Shown here piece by piece: positions 53,052-61,296 of a stretch of 64,000 nucleotides of DNA. Each line of letters begins with the position of its first letter. Position 1 is the stretch's first letter. Made by a program: the position numbers and the translations under genes. Below the pieces are notes generated by a model, which ran no database searches, was not told the DNA's origin, and saw only the letters and a program-made list of their open reading frames with translations. Source of the DNA: an uncultured Pelagibacteraceae bacterium (GTDB lineage Bacteria; Pseudomonadota; Alphaproteobacteria; Pelagibacterales; Pelagibacteraceae); contig CACHHD010000003.1 of the NCBI GenBank assembly GCA_902579605.1, positions 1 through 64,000 of the forward strand, given 5' to 3'.

Positions 53052-53678
53052 ATGGTAAAAATTCATAGATTAAAAGGCGACATTACTCCCAAAATAGCTA
53101 GTTCATTTAAAGGAAGTATTGCAATAGATACTGAAGCAACTGGTCTTAAAATTCCAGAGAGGGATAAATTAAGTTTAATACAAATTTGTGGAGAAGATGG
53201 AGAGGTTTTTATCATTCAACCTGATAGAAATAATTATAACGCACCAAACTTGGTTTCTTTATTAGAAAATGAAAAAATTCTAAAAATTGGACACTTTCTC
53301 AGATTCGACAAAAATGCTCTAGAATATTTTTTAAAATGTAAAATAAAGAATATCTTTGATACCAAAATTGCATCTAAAGTCGTAAGAACTTATACTGATC
53401 AACACGGATTAAAAAATTTGGTTTTTGAGTTTTGCAACAAAAATTTGGACAAAAGACAAGGAAGCTCGGACTGGAATAAGGACATAGATGAACTGACTGA
53501 TAAACAATTAGAATACGCAGCTGGAGACGTCATTTATTTGCACAAAATTAAAACTGAATTAGAAAAAATGCTAGTAAGAGAAAAGAGGATAAATTTGTAT
53601 AATAGATGTATTGGTTTTTTAGATACAAGAATTGAGTTAGACCAAAACGGTTTTAAGTTTGATATTTTTGAACATTAA
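53052..53678 (+). CDS. rnd: Ribonuclease D (single exonuclease domain)
   Basis: The 208-residue protein has the DEDD exonuclease motifs: AIDTEATGL (Exo I, D and E), ILKIGHFLRFDKNAL (Exo II) and YAAGDVIYLHKI (Exo III with YxxxD). It lacks HRDC domains, as in short alphaproteobacterial RNase D proteins. It trims tRNA 3' ends and other stable RNAs. Its last base overlaps the first of the next gene (TAATGA), which suggests coupling with kdsD. Confidence 0.9.
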   Translation: MVKIHRLKGDITPKIASSFKGSIAIDTEATGLKIPERDKLSLIQICGEDGEVFIIQPDRNNYNAPNLVSLLENEKILKIGHFLRFDKNALEYFLKCKIKNIFDTKIASKVVRTYTDQHGLKNLVFEFCNKNLDKRQGSSDWNKDIDELTDKQLEYAAGDVIYLHKIKTELEKMLVREKRINLYNRCIGFLDTRIELDQNGFKFDIFEH

Positions 53679-54655
53679 TGAATAAAAAAAACTACATAAA
53701 ACTAGCAAAAAAATCTGCAGCTAAACAAATTTCTGAGCTTAAAAAAATTGATAAAGTTTTTAATAACTCTTTTGTCAGAGCTATTGATTCAATTTATCAA
53801 TGTAGAGGTAAGGTAATCTGTGCAGGAATAGGTAAATCAGGTTTGATTGCTAGAAAAGTTTCTGCAACTTTATCATCTGTAGGTATCTCATCTTTTTTTT
53901 TAAGTCCCAGTGACGCAAATCATGGTGATCTAGGGCAAATTGATAAGAAAGATTTACTATTAGTTTTCTCTTATTCTGGAAACACAACAGAACTTACCAG
54001 TATTTTAAAATATGCAAACAGATTTAACATTAAGATAATTGGAGTTGCTTCAAAGCCAGATAGTACTTTAATTAAGGCAAGTGATATTAAAATATTAATT
54101 CCAAGTGTAAAGGAGGCAGATCCTACAGGAATGGTACCAACATCAAGCACAAGTATAACTTTACTATTGGGAGACTGCTTAGCTGTAGCTTTGATGAATA
54201 AAATTAAATTTTCAAAAGAACGGTTTAAAGTCTTTCATCCGGGTGGGAATATTGGTCAAACGTTGCTTTTGGTAAAAGATATAATGGTTTCTGGCTCAAA
54301 AATTCCAAAAATAAAAATATCAAGCAATATTAAAGAGGCTTCAAGTAAAATTACAAGATATAAACTTGGGTTAGCAATAGTTATGAAAAAAAATGTTGTT
54401 GCAGGTATTCTTACTGATGGGGACGCTAGAAGAAGTTTGCGGTATAACTTAAAATCTCAAAATTTAAAAAATATTATGACTTCAAAACCAATATTTATTT
54501 CAGAAAATTCTTCCGCTTCAAAGGCTTTGGCAATAATGAATAAAAAAAAAATTACGAGCCTTTTAGTTACTTCTGAAAAAAATTTAAATAATAAAAATAA
54601 AAAGTTAAAGGGTATTGTTCATATTCATTCAATATTACAATATGGAATTAAGTGA
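53678..54655 (+). CDS. kdsD: Arabinose-5-phosphate isomerase KdsD
   Basis: The 325-residue protein has an N-terminal SIS domain (ICAGIGKSGLIARKVSATLSS, VFSYSGNTTELTSIL, PTSSTSITLLLGDCLAV, FHPGGNIGQTLL) and two C-terminal CBS domains. This is the KdsD/KpsF type, which interconverts ribulose-5-P and arabinose-5-P for Kdo. It precedes lptC by a four-base overlap, as in many Proteobacteria where kdsD-lptC-lptA-lptB are grouped. Here lptA is missing from the group. Confidence 0.93.
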   Translation: MNKKNYIKLAKKSAAKQISELKKIDKVFNNSFVRAIDSIYQCRGKVICAGIGKSGLIARKVSATLSSVGISSFFLSPSDANHGDLGQIDKKDLLLVFSYSGNTTELTSILKYANRFNIKIIGVASKPDSTLIKASDIKILIPSVKEADPTGMVPTSSTSITLLLGDCLAVALMNKIKFSKERFKVFHPGGNIGQTLLLVKDIMVSGSKIPKIKISSNIKEASSKITRYKLGLAIVMKKNVVAGILTDGDARRSLRYNLKSQNLKNIMTSKPIFISENSSASKALAIMNKKKITSLLVTSEKNLNNKNKKLKGIVHIHSILQYGIK

Positions 54656-55239
54656 GCTATAGAAAAAAGAGACTACTTTTAATTCAAATTTTACTTTTTA
54701 CAACGGCAATATTATTAATGTATATATTCTATTATCAAGGTACTTCTAATGATAAGGAGGTAGAAAAAGTTGAGCTTAAAAACGAGGAATTGACAGGTGA
54801 TAATTCTGCAAATTTTTTTGAGGATGTTGAATACAGAGGTCTAGACGCGAATGGAAATAGATATTTACTAGAGTCTGAAGTTGCGTCTTTTAATGATGAT
54901 AAACCTGAGCTTATAGATATGATTGGTATGAATGCTACTTTTTACTTCAAGGATGGAAAAACACTTAAAGTTTCTGGAGATAAAGGGAAATATAATAATA
55001 AAACGAATGATATGTTGTTCAGAGATAATGTGGTCGTACTACAAGCAGATAATGAAATATTAGCCGATAATTTGGACTATTTTAATTTAAAAAAATTAAT
55101 TAAAATATATGGGAACGTTAAAGGAAAAAGTTTAGATGGAAATTTTACTACTGATATCTTAAACTTAAGTATTGAAGATCAAGCTGTTGAATTGTTAATG
55201 AAAGATAATGAACAAGTAAAAATAAATCTTGAAAAATGA
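54652..55239 (+). CDS. lptC: LPS export periplasmic protein LptC
   Basis: The 195-residue protein starts with GTG (MSYRKKRLLLIQ), has one N-terminal membrane anchor (LLLIQILLFTTAILLMYIF) and a periplasmic beta-jellyroll domain with DLNYFDL-like repeats (FRDNVVVLQADNEILADNLDYF). The LptC family joins the LptB2FG transporter to the LptA bridge. It overlaps lptB by four bases. A separate lptA gene is not found between them, although its usual place is exactly here. Confidence 0.85.
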   Translation: MSYRKKRLLLIQILLFTTAILLMYIFYYQGTSNDKEVEKVELKNEELTGDNSANFFEDVEYRGLDANGNRYLLESEVASFNDDKPELIDMIGMNATFYFKDGKTLKVSGDKGKYNNKTNDMLFRDNVVVLQADNEILADNLDYFNLKKLIKIYGNVKGKSLDGNFTTDILNLSIEDQAVELLMKDNEQVKINLEK

Positions 55240-55997
55240 AAAAAGGCTTTAGAATTATAAAGTTTAAGAAAAATAAACCTATCTTTCAATTGGTTGATAT
55301 AAGTAAATCATTTGATGGAAGACCAATTTTGAAAAAAATATCGATGGAGATGAATCCTGGAGAAATTGTTGGGTTATTGGGTCCTAACGGATCTGGTAAA
55401 TCCACACTTTACAATATCATTATAGGACAATATTTAGCTGACAAAGGTAAAGTTATAATTAATGGTAAAAATATTTCTGAAATTCCAATTCATGAAAGAA
55501 CAAAATTAGGTTTGGGTTACTTAAGTCAACAAAGAAGTGTTTTTAATATGTCAGTTTATAATAATCTTTTAGGAATTTGTCAGTTAACTATAAAAAGCAC
55601 TGAAGAACAAAGGAGAATTACAGAAACTTTACTAGATGAATTTAATCTTCAACATTTGAGAACATTGAACAGTAATGTTTTGTCAGGGGGAGAAGTAAGA
55701 AGATTAATGATGGCAAGAATTATGATTAATAAACCGAAGGTAATTTTGCTTGATGAGCCTATGGCTGCTTTGGATCCGATTGTTGTTCAAGATATTCAAA
55801 AATATATTTTAAAAATTCAGTCCTATGGGTGCTCAATTTTGATTACTGATCACCAAGTAAGAAATCTTTTTGATATAGTAGATAGAGCATATGTACTTGG
55901 TGAGCAAACAATAATTGCAGAGGGAACACCTAGTGAAATATTGAAATCTTCTAAAGCGATTAAATTATATTTTGGCAATCAATATTCATCGAATTAA
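55236..55997 (+). CDS. lptB: LPS export ABC transporter ATPase LptB
   Basis: The 253-residue ATPase has Walker A GPNGSGKSTLYNII, Q-loop YLSQQRSVFNMSVYNNLLGI (LptB/LivF-like), signature LSGGEVRRLMMARI and Walker B VILLDEPMAALDPI, with ITDHQVRNLFDIVDRAYVL, the LptB tail. It powers extraction of lipopolysaccharide from the inner membrane by LptB2FG. It shares a single base with aroA downstream (TAATGA). Confidence 0.93.
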   Translation: MKKGFRIIKFKKNKPIFQLVDISKSFDGRPILKKISMEMNPGEIVGLLGPNGSGKSTLYNIIIGQYLADKGKVIINGKNISEIPIHERTKLGLGYLSQQRSVFNMSVYNNLLGICQLTIKSTEEQRRITETLLDEFNLQHLRTLNSNVLSGGEVRRLMMARIMINKPKVILLDEPMAALDPIVVQDIQKYILKIQSYGCSILITDHQVRNLFDIVDRAYVLGEQTIIAEGTPSEILKSSKAIKLYFGNQYSSN

Positions 55998-57346
55998 TGA
56001 GTTTAAAAAAATTTTCTCTGGTTATTAAACAACCAATTAAAGATTACCAAAAAAAAATCAATGTTGATAGTGACAAATCAATTTCGATAAGATCATTTTT
56101 AATAGGATCAATAAGCGAGGGTGTTTCTTCTGTTAAAAATGTTTTAGAGTCAGAAGATGTTTTTTCTACAATAAATTGTTTGCGTAAGTTAAACGTAAAA
56201 ATTTTATATATTGGAAATAAAAATTATAAGATATACGGCAAAGGATTAGGTTCATATAAAGCAAAAAAAAATTTAAAATTATATTTTGGTAACTCAGGTA
56301 CTTTAGCGAGATTAATTTTAGGTATTATCTCTACTACACCAAATTTAAAAATAAAAGTATTTGGAGACAAATCTTTGAATAAAAGAAACATGAAAAAATT
56401 AGTTGATTTAATGTCAAAATTCGGGGCAGAATTTTTTCCTAAGAATAAATTTTTTTTTCCGTTAAGAGTTTCTTCAACAAATTATCCAATCGGTATATCA
56501 TACAAAACTGATACCTCGGCTCAACTTAAAAGTGCTGTTATCTTGGCGGGTCTTAATTCTTACGGTAATACAGAAGTTTTTGAAAAACTTAGAAGCAGAG
56601 ATCATACAGAAAATATGTTAAAAAAAAACAAAAGTGTAATTAATATTTCTGAAAATAATCCTAGAAAAATTAAAGTATTAGGAAAAAATAATTTAGATAA
56701 GATCTCAATTAACGTTCCAGGCGATCCGTCCTCAGCAGCGTTTTTTACAGCTTTGACATTGCTTAAAAAAAATTCTAATCTAACGATAAAAAATGTTGGT
56801 CTAAACCCGACTAGAATTGGTTTTTATTCTCTTTTAAAAAAAAGTGGGGCAAAAATAAAATTTTCTAATAGGAGAACGATTAATCACGAATGTGTTGGAG
56901 ATATCATTGTAAAAAGCAGTAATCTTAAACCTCTAAATGCATCAAAAAAATATTATTTAAGTGCCACTGATGAATTTCCTATTTTATTTGTTATCTCAGC
57001 ATTAATTAAAGGTAAATCTTCTTTTGCTGGGATAACTGATTTAAAAAACAAGGAAAGTGATAGAATTAAAGAGATGCAAAATATTTTAAATCAAATTGGA
57101 ATTTTGTCTAAATTCAAAAATGGAAAATTAATTATTAATGGTAAAAAATTTATAATGGATAAATTTAAAATGATTAAAGTTCCCGGCCTAGGTGATCATA
57201 GAATTTGTATGTCAGCAGCTATACTAGGTTTATTAACTGGGATAAAAATTAAAATTAAAAATTTTGAAACTGTGAAAACATCTTCACCAAATTTTTTAAA
57301 TATTGTAAAATTATTAGGCGGTAAATTTGAAAAAAAGAAATTATAA
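55997..57346 (+). CDS. aroA: 3-phosphoshikimate 1-carboxyvinyltransferase AroA
   Basis: The 449-residue EPSP synthase contains DSDKSISIRSFLIGS (the substrate-binding Lys), YFGNSGTLARLILG, LRSRDHTENML, and the C-terminal DEFPILFVISALIKG and GLGDHRICMSAA blocks. It joins shikimate-3-P and PEP in aromatic synthesis. The length matches the class. It overlaps cmk by 20 bases, the aroA-cmk-rpsA-ihfB order being common in Alphaproteobacteria. Confidence 0.95.
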   Translation: MSLKKFSLVIKQPIKDYQKKINVDSDKSISIRSFLIGSISEGVSSVKNVLESEDVFSTINCLRKLNVKILYIGNKNYKIYGKGLGSYKAKKNLKLYFGNSGTLARLILGIISTTPNLKIKVFGDKSLNKRNMKKLVDLMSKFGAEFFPKNKFFFPLRVSSTNYPIGISYKTDTSAQLKSAVILAGLNSYGNTEVFEKLRSRDHTENMLKKNKSVINISENNPRKIKVLGKNNLDKISINVPGDPSSAAFFTALTLLKKNSNLTIKNVGLNPTRIGFYSLLKKSGAKIKFSNRRTINHECVGDIIVKSSNLKPLNASKKYYLSATDEFPILFVISALIKGKSSFAGITDLKNKESDRIKEMQNILNQIGILSKFKNGKLIINGKKFIMDKFKMIKVPGLGDHRICMSAAILGLLTGIKIKIKNFETVKTSSPNFLNIVKLLGGKFEKKKL

Positions 57347-57986
57347 AAATTTATTAATAAGTTGTGATGGTGGTGCTGCCAGTGGAAAAACAACAGGTGC
57401 AAAACTAATATCTAAGAAATATAAACTTAAATTTCTTTCCTCAGGTATGTTATACAGATACGCAGGTTATTTAATTTTAAAAAAAAAGCCAAAAAATAAA
57501 GTTCTGCTTTTAAAAAAAGAATTCAGTAAATTAAACTTGAGTAAATTAAAAAACATCGACCTCAATACTCAACTTATTTCTGAATATACCTCAAAAATTG
57601 CAAAGATAAAAAAAATAAGAGACATATTAAAATCATTCCAAATTTCTTATTCAAAAAAGTTCAAAAAATGTATTATTGAAGGTAGAGATATATCAACTCA
57701 AATATTACCTTTTTCAGACGTGAAATTTTTTTTTACATGTGATTTAAAAAATGCATCGCTAAGAAGACTCAAAGACTTAAAAAAGAAAAATCATAATATA
57801 AAGTTGTCTGAAGTAAAAAAATCAATAAAATTGAGAAATTTGAGGGATAAAAATAGAAAACATAGTCCTTTACTCAAACATAGAGATGCGTTAGAAATCC
57901 AGACCGGAAAATTAAACAAAAAACAAATGATTGATAAAATGTCAAAGCACATAGAAAAAATTATAAGTCTAAAACATGTCAACTGA
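57327..57986 (+). CDS. cmk: Cytidylate kinase
   Basis: The 219-residue protein has the P-loop SCDGGAASGKTTGAKLI, LSSGMLYRYAG, IEGRDISTQILP (the family GRDIGTVVFP block) and FFTCDLKNASLRRL. It phosphorylates CMP and dCMP. The only plausible start is TTG at 57327, inside the end of aroA; no ATG occurs before the P-loop. Its last 11 bases overlap rpsA. Confidence 0.92.
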   Translation: MKKRNYKNLLISCDGGAASGKTTGAKLISKKYKLKFLSSGMLYRYAGYLILKKKPKNKVLLLKKEFSKLNLSKLKNIDLNTQLISEYTSKIAKIKKIRDILKSFQISYSKKFKKCIIEGRDISTQILPFSDVKFFFTCDLKNASLRRLKDLKKKNHNIKLSEVKKSIKLRNLRDKNRKHSPLLKHRDALEIQTGKLNKKQMIDKMSKHIEKIISLKHVN

Positions 57987-59697
57987 ACAAAAGCAATCAA
58001 GCATAAACCCAAAGCATAAAGAATTCCAAACTTTACTCGACGAGGATTTTAAAGAGAGAAAGCTTAAAGAGAATGAGATTATTAAAGCTACTGTTACTGA
58101 GATAACTAAGAATTTTGTTGTTGTCGACTGCAAAGCAAAAATGGAAGGAATGATACCGATTGAGGAATTTAAAAGTGATAAAGAATTTGAAAAATTAAAA
58201 GTTGGTTCAGTTGTTGAAGTATATTTAGAGAGGATAGAGAGTTTTAAAGGTGAAATCGTAATTTCAAGAGAGAAAGCAAAAAGAATGGTTGCTTGGAAAA
58301 AAATGGAAAAAGTTTTTGAAACTCAAGAAGAAGTTACAGGATATATCACAGGAAAAGTTAAAGGTGGATATGTCTGTACTGTTGATGGGCTGCCTACTTT
58401 TATGCCGTCCTCGCAGATAGACGTGAGACCTTTGAAAAAAGTAGACTCACTTATGAATGTACCAATTAAAGTAATTGCAACACGTATTGATCGTAAAAGA
58501 GGCAATTTGTGTACAAGTCGAAGGGCTGTTTTAGAAAAAAGTAAAAATGCAGAATTAAAAGAAGCGCTTAAAAATTTAAAAGAGGGAGACATTGTTGAAA
58601 ATGCAAAAGTAAAAGCAACCACGGACTGGGGAATATTTTTAGATATTGATGGTATAGACGCTTTATTACATGTATCCGATCTTTCATACGGTAGGGTAAA
58701 AAAACCATCCGATTTAGTGACAATTGGTCAAAGTTTAAAAGTTAAAATTACAAAAATAGACAAAACAACAAACAGAGTTTCAGCTTCTATCAAAGCTCTT
58801 ACAGAAGACCCTTACGAAAACTTATCTAAAAAATTTAAGATAGGAGAAATATACGAGGGTACATGTACTAAATTAATGGACTACGGTGTTTTTGTAAAAC
58901 TTGAAGAGGGTATAGAAGGATTAATCCATAATAGTGAGCTATCTTGGCAAAACAGAAATGTTCAACCTAGTAAAGTTTTGTCCCCTTCTCAAAATGTAAA
59001 GGTAAAAATAATTAATATAGATAAGGATGCTAAAAGAATTTCTCTCTCCTATAAAGAAACTTTAGAAAATCCTTGGACAAGTGTGATGGAATCTGTTGGT
59101 AAGAAAGTTAAAGTAAAAATTAAGAACATAACTGACAAAGCTATATTTGGAGAGCTTGAGTCAGGTTTGATTGGAATGCTTCACTATAAAGAGATAAGTT
59201 TTGACGAAAAACAAGAAAATCTAAATAAATATAAAAAAAACGAATTTATAGATGTAAAAATTATTGAAGTTAAAGATGAAAAAATAAGATTCTCAAAAAG
59301 GTCTCTGGATAAAGACCCCATGGATTGGTTTAAAGATAACAATAAAAAAGTTGGCGATGTTATAACTACAAGAATTCATGAGGTCATGAAAACGGGTGTA
59401 AAGGTTTCTATTGATAAAGATAAACAACTAATTGTATCTATAAGAAAGGCTGATTTAGCAAAATCATCTGCGGACGCGAGACCAGAAGTTTTTTCTCCAG
59501 GAAATGCGTTAGATGCTAAAATCACTGAACTTGATATAAGCAAAAGAAAAATAAAGCTAAGCGTCAAAGCTGCTCAAATTGATGAAGAAAAAAGTCTTGT
59601 TGCCAAATTTGGGGCCGGCGCTACAAAATCTGGAGCTACTTTAAAAGGAATTTTTGAAAAGGCTCTAGGAAAAAAAACAAAAAAAAAGACTAAGTAA
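57976..59697 (+). CDS. rpsA: Ribosomal protein S1
   Basis: The 573-residue protein has six S1 RNA-binding domains, starting with GxVVDCKAKMEGMIPIEEFK-like repeats (VVVDCKAKMEGMIPIEEF, GVFVKLEEGIEGLIHNSELSW, GLIGMLHYKEISF). It carries mRNA to the 30S subunit. Length matches Alphaproteobacteria (about 565). It overlaps cmk by 11 bases and is directly followed by ihfB with no gap. Confidence 0.96.
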   Translation: MSTEQKQSSINPKHKEFQTLLDEDFKERKLKENEIIKATVTEITKNFVVVDCKAKMEGMIPIEEFKSDKEFEKLKVGSVVEVYLERIESFKGEIVISREKAKRMVAWKKMEKVFETQEEVTGYITGKVKGGYVCTVDGLPTFMPSSQIDVRPLKKVDSLMNVPIKVIATRIDRKRGNLCTSRRAVLEKSKNAELKEALKNLKEGDIVENAKVKATTDWGIFLDIDGIDALLHVSDLSYGRVKKPSDLVTIGQSLKVKITKIDKTTNRVSASIKALTEDPYENLSKKFKIGEIYEGTCTKLMDYGVFVKLEEGIEGLIHNSELSWQNRNVQPSKVLSPSQNVKVKIINIDKDAKRISLSYKETLENPWTSVMESVGKKVKVKIKNITDKAIFGELESGLIGMLHYKEISFDEKQENLNKYKKNEFIDVKIIEVKDEKIRFSKRSLDKDPMDWFKDNNKKVGDVITTRIHEVMKTGVKVSIDKDKQLIVSIRKADLAKSSADARPEVFSPGNALDAKITELDISKRKIKLSVKAAQIDEEKSLVAKFGAGATKSGATLKGIFEKALGKKTKKKTK

Positions 59698-59979
59698 TTG
59701 TCGAAGATTGAAATTTTAAAAATATTAAAAAATAAACATCCTGAAATTACAAATAAACAGCTTGAAAAAATTTTTGATATTTTTATTGAAAGTATCTCAC
59801 AAAATTTACTGGATAAAAATTCTTTAGAAATTAGATCTTTTGGAACATTTTTTGTCAAAGAAATTAAAGAAAAAAAACAAGCCAGAAATCCAAAAACTGG
59901 CGAAATTATATATATTCCAAAAAGGAATAAAATAAGATTTAGGGCTAGTAAAAAACTTAAAGAAATAATAAACAAATAA
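59698..59979 (+). CDS. ihfB: Integration host factor subunit beta
   Basis: The 93-residue HU/IHF protein begins with TTG directly after the rpsA stop (MSKIEILKILKNKHPEITN). It has IRSFGTFFVKEIKEKKQARNPKTGEI, where RNPKTGE is the arm motif, and PKRNKIRFRASKKLKE. Context after rpsA and the SFGTF form favour IHF beta over HU. It bends DNA with IHF alpha. It probably depends on rpsA translation because the two are adjacent and it lacks a clear ribosome site. Confidence 0.9.
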   Translation: MSKIEILKILKNKHPEITNKQLEKIFDIFIESISQNLLDKNSLEIRSFGTFFVKEIKEKKQARNPKTGEIIYIPKRNKIRFRASKKLKEIINK

Positions 59980-59981
59980 TT

Positions 59982-60674
59982 ATGAAAAATATTTTTATTG
60001 CTTGTGATACGACCAATATCCAGCAAATTAAGAAAATAATAAATAAATCCAAAATTAAATTAAAGGGATACAAAATAGGTTTTAAGTTTGGCTTAGAATT
60101 TTTTTATTCAAAGAATGGAAGAAAATTTATATTAAATTTAAAAGAGAAAAATTTGTGGCTAGATATTAAAATTTTTGATATTCCAAATACAAGTTACTCA
60201 GCAATAAAGTCAATTAAAGATTTAAAAAATATTTCTTATATAACAGTTCATGTCAGTGGTGGTTTAGAAATGCTTAAGGCAGTAAAAAAAGCAGTTAAAA
60301 AATACAACAAAAAATTAAAGATTTTAGGAGTAACAGTTCTGACAAGTTTTTCAAATTCATCTATAAAAAAGATTGGTCACATAAAATCTATAAAAAGTTT
60401 AGTATTAAAACAGTCTAAACTTGCAAAAGAAGCAAAATTAGATGGAATTGTTTGTTCAGCAAAAGATATTAAATTTATAAAAAGAATTTGTAAAAATATG
60501 GAAATAGTCACTCCAGGAATACGTTTACAAGGCGATAATTTACATGATCAAAAAAGAGTAATGTCTCCTAAGGAAGCTTTTAAAAGTGGGGCAACTTCTA
60601 TAGTCATGGGAAGAAGTTTAATCAAAGGTAACTTTAAAAATAATATTCAAAAGTTAATTAAATCATTAAATTAA
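59982..60674 (+). CDS. pyrF: Orotidine 5'-phosphate decarboxylase
   Basis: The 230-residue TIM barrel shows IACDTTNIQQIKKII, the catalytic DxKxxDxPNT motif as LDIKIFDIPNTSYSA, and a phosphate loop TPGIRLQGD, then GATSIVMGRSLIK. It makes UMP. It starts two bases after ihfB and is followed four bases later by trpF, a placement that also occurs in other alphaproteobacteria. Confidence 0.94.
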   Translation: MKNIFIACDTTNIQQIKKIINKSKIKLKGYKIGFKFGLEFFYSKNGRKFILNLKEKNLWLDIKIFDIPNTSYSAIKSIKDLKNISYITVHVSGGLEMLKAVKKAVKKYNKKLKILGVTVLTSFSNSSIKKIGHIKSIKSLVLKQSKLAKEAKLDGIVCSAKDIKFIKRICKNMEIVTPGIRLQGDNLHDQKRVMSPKEAFKSGATSIVMGRSLIKGNFKNNIQKLIKSLN

Positions 60675-60678
60675 GTTT

Positions 60679-61296
60679 ATGAAACTAAAAGTTTGCGGGC
60701 TCTCAAACCCTGTTGAAGTAGAAACTTGCATAAATAGTCAAGTTGATTTTTGCGGGTTCATTTTAAACTATTCAAAAAGTCATAGATATATTTCATATGA
60801 GAAGGTAAAAAGTCTTTTACTAAAAAATAAGAAAAATGTTCAATATGTTGGGGTCTTAGTTAAACCAAGTTTGAATGAATTAGAAAAATTTTCAAAACTT
60901 AATTTTGATTATTTTCAACTATACGGCCAATATGAAAATAAATCTTTAATACAAATTAAAAAAAGATTTCAAAAAAAAATAATAGCTTCTATACAAGTAA
61001 AAGATAAAAAGGATATTGAAGCTTACAAAAAAGTAGAAGATGGATCAGATATTATTTTATGGGATAGTGCAGGCTATGAAAAAAGTTTAGGTTGGAACCA
61101 TAATTGGATTAAAAATATCAAAATTAAAGGAGAAAAAATGATTGGGGGTAATATTACAAAAGACAAACTAGGTGAATTATCAAAATTTGCTGATATCATT
61201 GATGTCTCTGGTGCTTTGGAAACAAATAAAGTAAAAGATATTAAAAAGATTAAGGAATTTACTATGCTTGTAAAAAAAATTAATAATGAAAATTAA
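60679..61296 (+). CDS. trpF: Phosphoribosylanthranilate isomerase TrpF
   Basis: The 205-residue TIM-barrel protein begins MKLKVCGLSNPVEVE, where the cysteine of KxCG is catalytic. It has YVGVLVKPS, FQLYGQYENKSLI, the LWDSAG aspartate, then MIGGNITKD and DVSGALETNKVKD. This is TrpF, but several usual blocks are altered: SPR becomes SKSHR, QLHG becomes QLYG, and DSSGVE becomes DVSGALE. It is in the trp operon and should isomerise PRA to CdRP. Confidence 0.88.
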   Translation: MKLKVCGLSNPVEVETCINSQVDFCGFILNYSKSHRYISYEKVKSLLLKNKKNVQYVGVLVKPSLNELEKFSKLNFDYFQLYGQYENKSLIQIKKRFQKKIIASIQVKDKKDIEAYKKVEDGSDIILWDSAGYEKSLGWNHNWIKNIKIKGEKMIGGNITKDKLGELSKFADIIDVSGALETNKVKDIKKIKEFTMLVKKINNEN

